Below are positions 7,840 through 13,936 of a DNA stretch of 20,472 nucleotides, one piece after another. The stretch is from a virus. Under the pieces are notes generated by a model. It was not told the DNA's origin, made no database searches, and was given only the letters and a program-made list of their open reading frames with translations. Each line of letters opens with the position of its first letter. Positions within the stretch are counted from its first letter, which is position 1. The position numbers and the translations under genes were made by a program. The stretch spans positions 1 through 20,472 of the IMG/VR virus record IMGVR_UViG_3300025282_003282; one strand, 5' to 3'.

Positions 7840-9068
7840 CATAATCCTCCGATAAGAGGCAATGGAACATTTCCAATCCTCATTTTAGCTAAATTTAGAT
7901 ATTCCCTGTTGAGGTCTGTGCCTATGGACTTTCTTCCAAACTTCTGAGCCACAGCCAGGGTGGTTCCCGACCCAACGAATGGGTCGAGGACAGTGGCTGG
8001 CACAACGTCAGCATTACAGGTGCAGGTGGGTTCCCACCCAATGGTGTTGTGTTTAGGTGGCACATTCTGAGGATGCTTTTTAGGTTGGCGATTAGTGTAT
8101 GCGTCTGGCTTGCCTTCGTTGGTTCTCCATGCTTTACCGCTACTAATCAAAGCGGCGTATTCTTCTGTCAATTCAACAATACGTTTCCACGACTTGCCAC
8201 ACTGAGCGCACACGCCCTTCTCTGAAGAACCTGCAAGGATACATGGCTCGACTAACTTTTCTGGAAACGTAGCAAAGTGGGCTTCCTTGTATGGCTGAGT
8301 AGTTACTTCCCATACGGTGCGCTTATTCTTTCCAAGTGGGTGGTCTATAAGACTTCCATCTGCCTTGTAATGCCCACTATGCCCTTTGAGGCCAGTACCA
8401 CCGCCATCATACGTGGCATCAGGGTATTTAGAGTCAATCTCCCATACGGAGCGCTTGTTACGCCCTTGCTCAATATTGCCAGCGGCTTTCAGATTTCCGT
8501 TTGTTTTTTGTCCACCGTGTCCTCTGGTTGTTCCTACTTGATTAGCTACATCCTGCTGTAATCTGCTTACAGAACTAGGCAATAGTCGCTCCCTTATCGC
8601 ATCAGCATCGTAGTAATACTGGGAACTCTTGGTCAGCAGGAATATATATTCGTGTGCTTTGGTGGGCCTGTCGGTTACGCTTTCAGGCATTGGGTTTGGC
8701 TTGCTCCAGATAATGTCAGACCGGAGATACCAGCCGTCCGCCTGGAGTGCAAAGGCCACACGCCACGGTATGCCCACGAGGTCTTTCTCATTATAACTAT
8801 CACCAAGGTTCATCCAGACCGTTCCACTTGGCTTCAGTACACGCCAGACCTCACGGAATACCTCTACCATATTGGCGCAGTACGCTTCTGGGGTTGGCTC
8901 AAGCCCGATGCCCTCTTCCTCTAGCTCATAATCTCTAAGGCCCCAATAAGGCGGACTAGTACAAACGCAGTCCACGCTATTGTCCGGTAGAGGTAGGCTA
9001 CGAGCGTCAGCCTGGTACAGCCGTGCAAGCCCATTGTCAAAAATCAAATTATCATTAGCGTATCCCAT
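7839..9068 (-). CDS. SPPY-type DNA amino-methyltransferase (N4-cytosine or N6-adenine)
   Basis: This protein of 409 residues transfers a methyl group from S-adenosylmethionine to an exocyclic amine in DNA. Motif IV TSPPYW is at residues 37-42 and motif I DPFVGSGTT at about 362-370, so the order is IV then I, as in the beta group. SPPY is commoner in N4-cytosine enzymes, but N6-adenine is not excluded. The region between holds a CAQC pair and a CTC group that may bind zinc, and an internal duplication around NKRSVWEI and NKRTVWEV. The start at 9068 is chosen over an upstream in-frame ATG (9104) because GGGAGG lies six bases before it. No restriction enzyme gene is adjacent. Confidence 0.9.
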   Translation of the reverse strand: MGYANDNLIFDNGLARLYQADARSLPLPDNSVDCVCTSPPYWGLRDYELEEEGIGLEPTPEAYCANMVEVFREVWRVLKPSGTVWMNLGDSYNEKDLVGIPWRVAFALQADGWYLRSDIIWSKPNPMPESVTDRPTKAHEYIFLLTKSSQYYYDADAIRERLLPSSVSRLQQDVANQVGTTRGHGGQKTNGNLKAAGNIEQGRNKRSVWEIDSKYPDATYDGGGTGLKGHSGHYKADGSLIDHPLGKNKRTVWEVTTQPYKEAHFATFPEKLVEPCILAGSSEKGVCAQCGKSWKRIVELTEEYAALISSGKAWRTNEGKPDAYTNRQPKKHPQNVPPKHNTIGWEPTCTCNADVVPATVLDPFVGSGTTLAVAQKFGRKSIGTDLNREYLNLAKMRIGNVPLPLIGGL

Positions 9069-9219
9069 TATAATCCTCCCCTGGTGGGTGTTCCTCGCAG
9101 TCAAACTTACTCCCTAAACCGCACTCACTGCACAACCCAATGATTCCTTCCTCGTTAGCTTCTAGGTCATCGCCTGGCTCAGAGTAACAGCAAATTGAGA
9201 GCCATTCACAGTTGTGCAT
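9055..9219 (-). CDS. Small cysteine-rich (C4) protein
   Basis: A 54-residue reverse-strand protein begins MHNCEWLSICCYSEP and contains WLSICC, LCSECG and FDCE, suggesting a zinc-binding ribbon. A longer open frame extends upstream to 9447 but overlaps the preceding gene almost entirely. The short start is supported by an AGGA site (ATGAGGAACACG) just before ATG at 9219. It overlaps the previous gene by 14 bases and the methyltransferase start by 14 bases, so translation is probably coupled. The cysteine pattern resembles the 44-residue protein at 11453, suggesting a distant paralogue. Function is unknown. Confidence 0.6.
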   Translation of the reverse strand: MHNCEWLSICCYSEPGDDLEANEEGIIGLCSECGLGSKFDCEEHPPGEDYNGIR

Positions 9220-9478
9220 CGTGTTCCTCATTTCTACAATGTGGGCATTCCATATCCCACCCTTGTTCAAGTGCAGTTTGCAAAACGTGTTTGGGAATGA
9301 ATATAAGGCAGTCCTCCCCATGATACAAAGCCACCGTTGGTTCGTTGTTGTAGCGCCCAAATGTAAGGCTAACCTCATCCAATTCATGTTGTTCGGTTTC
9401 CATCGCTTCATTGACAAAGTGAAGCGATGGAGCATGGGAGTGTCCATCCTCGAAACCTGGGTGATTTGCGTCAGGCAT
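9206..9478 (-). CDS. Hypothetical protein with C-terminal CxxC
   Basis: A 90-residue reverse-strand protein starts MPDANHPGFEDGHSHAPSLH and ends with the MECPHCRNEEHDAQ stretch, which holds a CxxC pair. A start at 9502 is also open, but ATG 9478 overlaps the stop of the preceding gene (CATGCCTGA) and has a GGAGAAG stretch about nine bases upstream, so it is preferred. The middle (EVSLTFGRYNNEPTVALYHG) looks like a folded beta domain. It is not assigned to a family. It lies in the leftward operon ahead of the methyltransferase. Confidence 0.65.
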   Translation of the reverse strand: MPDANHPGFEDGHSHAPSLHFVNEAMETEQHELDEVSLTFGRYNNEPTVALYHGEDCLIFIPKHVLQTALEQGWDMECPHCRNEEHDAQL

Positions 9479-9692
9479 GACGGTTCTTCTCCAACTTTGC
9501 AAGGTGATAGTTATTCATAACTAGCAAGGCCACTCTCATCGCCGCACTTTTATTGATACGACTACTTCTCCCCAACAGGTATTCTGATGTCAGTAGGTCT
9601 ACCAAATCAGCGAATAACGTTTGCGTGTTCGAATCCATTTTGTTGCCATCGTTATCGATTAGTTCCCATCGCTCTGTCCTAGAGATTTGCAT
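9471..9692 (-). CDS. Hypothetical protein, small helical
   Basis: A 73-residue reverse-strand protein with central helical sequence (QTLFADLVDLLTSEYLLGRS) and a basic C-terminus (KLEKNRHA). The start at 9692 follows a GAAAGGACGG purine site. Its stop overlaps the start of the next gene. The INKSAAMRVALLVMNNY segment could form a ribbon-helix-helix or similar short dimer unit, but no DNA-binding motif is clear. Function is unknown. Confidence 0.65.
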   Translation of the reverse strand: MQISRTERWELIDNDGNKMDSNTQTLFADLVDLLTSEYLLGRSSRINKSAAMRVALLVMNNYHLAKLEKNRHA

Positions 9693-9709
9693 AATATACC
9701 GTCCTTTCG

Positions 9710-9781
9710 TTACCTCGTTCCTATCATTCGTAGCACCCCACCGGCTTTCAAGAATTCCTTCATATCGATATTCGTGGACAT
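9710..9781 (-). CDS. Possible 23-residue peptide gene
   Basis: A very short reverse-strand frame, ATG at 9781 to TAA at 9710, encodes 23 residues beginning MSTNIDMKEFLKAGGV. It is preceded by GGGAGGATATAA, one of the best ribosome sites in this operon with the same six-base spacing as the methyltransferase. The next gene begins 17 bases downstream. It could be a real micro-protein, a translational leader, or a relic. The evidence is the ribosome site and spacing only. Confidence 0.4.
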   Translation of the reverse strand: MSTNIDMKEFLKAGGVLRMIGTR

Positions 9782-9967
9782 TTATATCCTCCCCTCTCCA
9801 GCCAGGCCATCTTCCATCGCTGTAATGTAACCGTGGATAGTTCCGCCTTGCCTCCCGATATCAGCACCCCATGCTTCCAAAAAATCTCGCCCTACTGGAG
9901 TGTCCTTTTCATGATAGCATACTGTTATAACACTGTCAAGCATTATAAAAAAGTAGCAGTCGTACAT
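9782..9967 (-). CDS. Possible small ORF at the head of the leftward operon (start uncertain)
   Basis: An open reverse-strand frame of up to 61 codons ends next to the 23-residue peptide gene. Its distal half (LEAWGADIGRQGGTIHGYIT) looks protein-like. Its upstream ATGs (9967, 9943) lie upstream of or overlapping the promoter at 9911-9939, so a transcript from that promoter could not use them. A TTG in a GATTTTTTGG context after AGGGCGAG would give about 32 residues. It may be a real short gene with a non-ATG start or simply leader DNA. Confidence 0.3.
   Translation of the reverse strand: MYDCYFFIMLDSVITVCYHEKDTPVGRDFLEAWGADIGRQGGTIHGYITAMEDGLAGEGRI
9911..9939 (-). promoter_or_regulatory. Leftward sigma70-type promoter P1 with GTTATAAC in the spacer
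   Basis: On the reverse strand, TTGACA (9939-9934) is followed after 17 bases by TATCAT (9916-9911). The palindrome GTTATAAC occupies spacer positions 3-10. It would drive the leftward operon (small proteins, methyltransferase, zinc ribbon). Both hexamers are near consensus, so the promoter is strong unless repressed at the palindrome. Confidence 0.8.
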
Positions 9968-9993
9968 TTTAGTGGTTTCCAGATTGTCGTGAC

Positions 9994-10022
9994 TTGACTT
10001 TGTTATAACATACAGCTAAAAT
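9994..10022 (+). promoter_or_regulatory. Rightward sigma70-type promoter P2 with GTTATAAC in the spacer
   Basis: TTGACT (9994-9999) and TAAAAT (10017-10022) are separated by 17 bases. GTTATAAC again occupies spacer positions 3-10. P2 is divergent from P1, with 54 bases between the two -35 boxes, and would drive the early genes from 10075. Transcription should start near 10029. Confidence 0.8.
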
Positions 10023-10031
10023 ATGGTTATG

Positions 10032-10048
10032 CCAGGTGGGCCACCTGG
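10032..10048 (+). promoter_or_regulatory. GC-rich dyad at the start of the P2 transcript
   Basis: CCAGGTGG, one G, then CCACCTGG form a 17-base near-perfect inverted repeat just after the expected P2 start point. As RNA it would fold into a seven-pair stem with a three-base loop at the extreme 5' end. As DNA it could bind a dimeric regulator. No U-run follows, so it is not a terminator. Confidence 0.5.
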
Positions 10049-10074
10049 TGAAACAAAAGCGAGGAGGGAAGCCT

Positions 10075-10431
10075 ATGGAAATACCCATTACTAACCCCAG
10101 GGGCACGGTCGTTGGAAACATAGTCATCGAGGCGAACCGAGCCGAACTCCGGAAAAAAGTAAACCGTTCTCGGGGAATGTTACGACGCCCACCTGGGTGG
10201 GCTACGGACACGGTTCATTTGGAAGCCTTGGCTTATCACGCTAAAGATTTCCAAGTTCCTTATGAGAATTGCTGGGTCGTTCTTACAGACGACGCTGGAA
10301 CCATGTGGTCAGCCAGCTTAGAGCAATTCTCAAAACAAGGGTTCACCATAACCAGGGGATTCGGCGACCAGAGAGTGTTGCCACAATCCGCCTGGGCACA
10401 GACAACAAAAGTGCAGAAGCGATTACTGTAA
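10075..10431 (+). CDS. Hypothetical early protein
   Basis: A 118-residue protein, the first gene of the P2 transcript. ATG 10075 is chosen over an upstream in-frame start (10036) because GAGGAGGGAAGCCT sits directly before it and the upstream start would lie within the leader dyad. The protein has a basic N-terminal half (ELRKKVNRSRGMLRRPPGW) and an aromatic C-terminal half (ENCWVVLTDDAGTMW). No family is recognised. Being first in the early operon suggests a host-takeover or regulatory role, which is only a positional inference. Confidence 0.75.
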   Translation: MEIPITNPRGTVVGNIVIEANRAELRKKVNRSRGMLRRPPGWATDTVHLEALAYHAKDFQVPYENCWVVLTDDAGTMWSASLEQFSKQGFTITRGFGDQRVLPQSAWAQTTKVQKRLL

Positions 10432-10457
10432 TAAACGATGAAAGAGAGGACGAACCT

Positions 10458-11072
10458 ATGGATTCAAAACAGGTAGCATCTGACCAGGAACTAGAACAAA
10501 TGTTGGCAGAAGAATGGTTGGACGCCAAGGTGGCTATCGACCGAGCGAAAGCCAAAAAGAAGGAAATCGAAAATCAGCTTAGCAAACTTCTCGATGAGCG
10601 AGGTGGTCGGATTATCAAACACCAAAACCCAAGAAACCCAGATAACCGGTGGGCATTGGAACGGTACTTTCGGCCAGCGTATGTCCAGAACCTACTAGAC
10701 CCTTTGAAAGAGTTGCTTGATGAGGACGAACGAGAAACAGTTTACGAGGAAGAATATGAATACACGAAAGTGATTCATGTGCCAGGCAAATGGAAAACAA
10801 GCCAAGTGAAAAAATTGGCTGACGACAAGGGTGGCGAGGTCAAGGACGTTGTGGAAAGAGCCAGGGCAAACACCGTCAATTCTACTCCGCAATTCAGCAT
10901 GATTCACCCGACCGAAAAGTGGACTTCAAACAACCCAATGGGGCGAGAGCAACATATCAAATATTATGGCACAAGCGAAGAAATCGACAAACAGTGGGAA
11001 GAGCTTGGCGAACAATTTGACAAGGCCGATTTACAGCTGGAGGAGGACAACAATGCCCAGGTTTCAAAGTAA
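10458..11072 (+). CDS. Hypothetical protein with N-terminal coiled coil
   Basis: A 204-residue acidic protein. ATG 10458 follows GAGAGGACGAACCT; the upstream open frame overlaps the preceding gene and is rejected. Residues about 12-55 form a charged heptad-like helix (ELEQMLAEEWLDAKVAIDRA then KAKKKEIENQL), predicted coiled coil. A mixed region follows with KVIHVPGKWKTSQVKKLADD. Helical, charged proteins next to annealing and replication genes sometimes inhibit host nucleases or aid recombination, but no such family is recognised here. The end overlaps the next gene by 20 bases. Confidence 0.75.
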   Translation: MDSKQVASDQELEQMLAEEWLDAKVAIDRAKAKKKEIENQLSKLLDERGGRIIKHQNPRNPDNRWALERYFRPAYVQNLLDPLKELLDEDERETVYEEEYEYTKVIHVPGKWKTSQVKKLADDKGGEVKDVVERARANTVNSTPQFSMIHPTEKWTSNNPMGREQHIKYYGTSEEIDKQWEELGEQFDKADLQLEEDNNAQVSK

Positions 11073-11451
11073 TGCAAGAAGAGACGAAGCGTACCAATAC
11101 GAGCAAGAATCTTATAAAGATTACAAGGACATCAATTACAGCCTAGTTCCGGAGGAATACCGAGGAAATATGGAGCGGTATATTGTTGGGCGTGAAATAG
11201 CTCACGACATGCCCGATTTCCTATTGGCCTGTATCAAGAACGACCTTCTCAACGCTGTCACAATGGCAGACCACAAAAACTTACAGCGCTTGCCTGATAT
11301 CATGCGATTCCTCTATAACGACGCACCCTCAGAATGTTGGGGCAGTTTGCAAGCCTACGAGAGGTGGTTGTACCTGGACAACATGAACACGAAACCATTA
11401 CCTAACATCTACTGGCGTTCACAATCATATTTGCGGAAAGGATATAACTAA
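11053..11451 (+). CDS. Conserved-type phage protein of unknown function
   Basis: A 132-residue protein. ATG 11053 follows GGAGGAGGACAACA, an excellent ribosome site, and is preferred over an open frame from 10966. The VPEEYRGNMERYIVGREIAH segment, followed by FLLACIKNDLL and FLYNDAPSECWGS, matches a pattern seen in many phage proteins: a short helical domain where the last part reads L-Y-N-x-A-P-x-x-C-W-G-S. The family has no established function as far as I know. It lies between two other small early genes. Confidence 0.75.
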   Translation: MPRFQSNARRDEAYQYEQESYKDYKDINYSLVPEEYRGNMERYIVGREIAHDMPDFLLACIKNDLLNAVTMADHKNLQRLPDIMRFLYNDAPSECWGSLQAYERWLYLDNMNTKPLPNIYWRSQSYLRKGYN

Positions 11452-11452
11452 A

Positions 11453-11587
11453 ATGGTTGACGACCACGAACACACCTGGGTGAGCCAGTGCTGCGGAATA
11501 GAAAATTCAGAACCCGATTCAGGTGGGATTTGTCCTAAATGCAACGAGCCTACCGGTTTTGAATGTGAAACCTGTGAGGCGGAATGA
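11453..11587 (+). CDS. Small zinc-ribbon protein
   Basis: A 44-residue protein starting MVDDHEHTWVSQCCGIE and including GICPKC and FECETCEAE. The CC, CPKC and CETC clusters form a plausible zinc ribbon. Similar tiny cysteine-rich proteins occur in phage early regions. ATG 11453 follows the stop of the previous gene by one base; the ribosome site AAAGGA is weak and distant, so coupling to the upstream gene is likely. The pattern resembles the reverse-strand protein at 9055-9219 (W-V/L-S-x-CC ... SEP ... C-x-x-C ... F-E/D-C-E). Confidence 0.65.
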   Translation: MVDDHEHTWVSQCCGIENSEPDSGGICPKCNEPTGFECETCEAE

Positions 11588-11612
11588 GGGATTACGGCGC
11601 AGTTCTAGCAAT

Positions 11613-11641
11613 TTGTTATAGTTATAACATCGTTATATAAT
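11613..11641 (+). promoter_or_regulatory. Promoter P3 of the helix-turn-helix gene with GTTATAAC and extra half-sites
   Basis: TTGTTA (11613-11618), a 17-base spacer and a perfect TATAAT (11636-11641). GTTATAAC is at 11621-11628, the same spacer position as in P1, P2 and P4. Further GTTATA half-sites lie at 11615-11620 and 11632-11637. The gene driven is a small DNA-binding protein, which suggests autoregulation. Confidence 0.8.
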
Positions 11642-11672
11642 TAGAAGGAAATTCAACGAGGAAGGAGGACAA

Positions 11673-11903
11673 ATGGTGACTTTAGACGAACTTTCGTGGG
11701 CGACTAGGATAAAACGGCTCCACGACGACCCAAGAGTCGGCACGTACACTAAGTTGGCTCAATTTTTAGGAGTAAACCAGGTGTCGGTCATCAGGTGGGC
11801 ACAAGGAACACACCAACCAAAGCGGATGTTCCAGGAACCCATCATGCAAATGGAAAAAGATGGTTACGGGCCTTTAGAAAATGAGATTGGAGGGAAACCC
11901 TAA
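11673..11903 (+). CDS. Small helix-turn-helix regulator
   Basis: A 76-residue protein. The TYTKLAQFLGVNQVSVIRWA segment (residues about 27-46) is a classic helix-turn-helix, with the turn at FLGVNQ and the recognition helix at VSVIRWAQG, as in Cro/CI-type phage regulators. There is no C-terminal cleavage or dimerisation domain, so it is Cro-sized. The start is well supported by GAAGGAGGACAA. Because its own promoter P3 holds GTTATAAC, it is the best candidate in the window for the protein that binds that palindrome, by inference. It overlaps the next gene by one base. Confidence 0.8.
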   Translation: MVTLDELSWATRIKRLHDDPRVGTYTKLAQFLGVNQVSVIRWAQGTHQPKRMFQEPIMQMEKDGYGPLENEIGGKP

Positions 11904-12604
11904 TGGCAACAGGAGAGACGGCAATCGAAGTCGTAGAAGAAACTGGTGAAATCGTGGAAATAACAAAAGCGAACAACATGGGCGATGAAATCGGCGTAGC
12001 CAGGGTTAGGGCCAAAATTTTGCAGGACTTGGTCACGCAAAATCCAAATTGGTCAGTTCAAATTGACAAGAGCAAGAAAGCTCCATCCTATTTGAAGGTT
12101 GAAGCCTGGCAAGCGCTTGGGGCAGCCTACGGATACTCCGCTGTTTTGGACGGCGACGTTGTCAGGGATACGGTGGAACCGCAAGCATGGGTGGCTAAAG
12201 TCAAAATACTGAATCGATTCGGAACTCAGGTGGGAGGGGCACAATCCATTTGCGGAACCGAGGATGATGGTCGCTGGGCGACTCAGCCAACAAACTCTCG
12301 AATGTCTATGGCTGAAACCAGGGCTATCTCAAAAGGATTCCGTTCATGCTTGTCATTTGTTGCGGTATTAGCAGGATACGAGCCTACACCGGCAGAGGAA
12401 ATGGAGCATGTTCAGCCCAATAAGGCTTCTTCTGAAAGCCAGCACAGCTTTATTAGGAACATGGCGAAAAAGAGTCAAGACCATCAGGACTTTGTGTCAG
12501 ACTTTTTGGAAGAACATTATCCAGATCTAGAGCCATTAGAAAGAATGGTAGCGCTAACGACTGTTGAAGCGTCCAAGTTATTAGATGAACTCCAGGCGCT
12601 TTAG
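11903..12604 (+). CDS. Rad52-like single-strand annealing protein (candidate)
   Basis: A 233-residue protein. Residues 60-78 (APSYLKVEAWQALGAAYGY) and residues 135-165 (SMAETRAISKGFRSCLSFVA, then GYEPTPAEEM) match a protein type widespread in phages, in which S-M-A-x-T-R-A-I-S-x-x-x-R is followed by an AGYExTPAEEM ending. The arrangement of a strand-rich domain followed by this helix recalls Rad52/DdrA-type annealing proteins, which pair single strands during phage replication and recombination. This is inference from pattern and from the neighbouring replication genes. The C-terminal part (180-233) is a separate acidic helical region. Confidence 0.55.
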   Translation: MATGETAIEVVEETGEIVEITKANNMGDEIGVARVRAKILQDLVTQNPNWSVQIDKSKKAPSYLKVEAWQALGAAYGYSAVLDGDVVRDTVEPQAWVAKVKILNRFGTQVGGAQSICGTEDDGRWATQPTNSRMSMAETRAISKGFRSCLSFVAVLAGYEPTPAEEMEHVQPNKASSESQHSFIRNMAKKSQDHQDFVSDFLEEHYPDLEPLERMVALTTVEASKLLDELQAL

Positions 12605-12606
12605 CA

Positions 12607-13239
12607 ATGGCGATTGAAATCATTGCTCAGGTATTAGAGTATTCGCAATCGAGACTTGCTTCTCGGCTTGTTTTGTTGGCTATTGCTAACTATGCGGACG
12701 AAAACGGTAATGCCTATCCGTCCATAGCAACGATTGCGAAAAAAGCGATGATTGGCGAGAGACAAGTAAGACGATGCCTGAGACAGTTGGAATTGTTGGG
12801 GGAATTATCTGTCGAGAAAGAAGCGAGCCAGTATGGTACGAATCTTTACGGCATCAAAAACTTTAGACGGGATGACAATTTGTCAGGGGGGGCTTTTTCG
12901 GTCGGAGGACAGTCCGAAAAGCCCTCCAAACCGTCATATAAACCAATAGATTCTAAAGAATCTATTATCTCTCCAAAACCAGAGCAGGTTACTGTTGCTT
13001 TTGTCGACGGCTTACGAGCGTTATACTCCGCTCGGTACGGCGATGAATGGGTTATGGGAAAAGTTTACGATGCCTTGAACCACAAGGCATTTCACAAGGC
13101 GATAAATAAGCAACTCTACGTTTCCCGATGGTTACAGAAGGATGCGGAAAGGAGGCAAAATGGATGGAGAAAACCCAGGGCTAACCAAACCATTATGGAT
13201 TCCGAAGCCAGGTGGAGTCGCAACGCAGCTGGCAGTTGA
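12607..13239 (+). CDS. Replication initiation-type winged-helix protein
   Basis: A 210-residue protein. Residues about 18-75 (LASRLVLLAIANYADENGNA, then IATIAKKAMIGERQVRRCLR) form a helix-turn-helix of the HTH_36/DnaD-like class found at the N-terminus of phage replication proteins. Lys- and Pro-rich linkers at about 98-125 lead to a C-terminal part rich in aromatic and charged residues. It lies directly before the helicase loader and helicase, as O-type or DnaD-type origin-binding proteins do. An origin might lie within or near this gene, but no iterons were seen. The next gene overlaps its end by 80 bases. Confidence 0.75.
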   Translation: MAIEIIAQVLEYSQSRLASRLVLLAIANYADENGNAYPSIATIAKKAMIGERQVRRCLRQLELLGELSVEKEASQYGTNLYGIKNFRRDDNLSGGAFSVGGQSEKPSKPSYKPIDSKESIISPKPEQVTVAFVDGLRALYSARYGDEWVMGKVYDALNHKAFHKAINKQLYVSRWLQKDAERRQNGWRKPRANQTIMDSEARWSRNAAGS

Positions 13240-13936
13240 CGAATGGGAAGCGGATAACCATGTGAAAGGTTGTCCGTTTTGCCGAAACGAACCAAACAGC
13301 TTACCGTGCGTGAACGACCAGGACTACAACACCAAAATTCGCCGCATATCAGCTGGGCTACCTCAAGATGGAACTGGTAAATCTTTTGAAAATTGGAATC
13401 ACCTGGGAAAACCCAAAGTCTCGAAGGCCCTCTTAGAAGTACAACGTTTTGCAGGAGAGCCAAAAGGATTGCTGGTGCTGGCTGGCCCAAGAGGTACAGG
13501 CAAAACGCATTTAGCCCTGGCGGTGGCAGAGCAACGCATCGCTGAAGAATCACCGGTTCTTTATTCGAAAATACCACGATTGCTGATGAGGTTACGAACG
13601 TCTTTGAGCGCACAACCACCAGCCATGAATTACCAGGAAACGTTCGACATTTGGGCTAATACGCCTATGGCTATTTTTGATGATTTGGGTCAGGAAAGGG
13701 ATAGCGATTGGGTTCAAGAATCGTTACTTTTGCTCCTGGACATGCGATACGAATCCAGGACTCCGACCATCATCACGACCAACCTAGATGGACAAGGCAT
13801 CAAAGACCGGTACGGTTACGCATTATTTGACAGGCTGACTGATATCGGTACTGGCATCACGAAACAAATCCAATGCAATTGGGAATCTTACAGACAGCAG
13901 GAAGAAAATGTACATCGAACAAATACCACCTCATAG
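13160..13936 (+). CDS. dnaC: DnaC/IstB-type helicase loader ATPase
   Basis: A 258-residue AAA+ protein that would load the DnaB helicase onto DNA. Walker A GPRGTGKT is at residues 109-116, Walker B MAIFDDL at 170-176, sensor 1 TIITTN at 203-208 and a likely arginine finger in FDRLTD near 225. Cysteines at 38, 41 and 50 could bind zinc, as in some DnaC-type N-termini. ATG 13160 follows AAAGGAGGCAAA and is chosen over an upstream start at 13142. It overlaps the preceding gene by 80 bases and the helicase gene by 29, which suggests coupled translation. Confidence 0.9.
   Translation: MDGENPGLTKPLWIPKPGGVATQLAVDEWEADNHVKGCPFCRNEPNSLPCVNDQDYNTKIRRISAGLPQDGTGKSFENWNHLGKPKVSKALLEVQRFAGEPKGLLVLAGPRGTGKTHLALAVAEQRIAEESPVLYSKIPRLLMRLRTSLSAQPPAMNYQETFDIWANTPMAIFDDLGQERDSDWVQESLLLLLDMRYESRTPTIITTNLDGQGIKDRYGYALFDRLTDIGTGITKQIQCNWESYRQQEENVHRTNTTS

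Noticed and set aside
9055-9447. A 130-codon reverse-strand frame as a single protein
   Set aside because: Its first half overlaps the better-supported gene at 9206-9478; only the last 54 codons have a matching ribosome site and cysteine pattern.
13116-13619. A 167-codon reverse-strand frame
   Set aside because: It lies opposite the clear DnaC loader and lacks recognisable domains; it is a shadow of the + strand gene.
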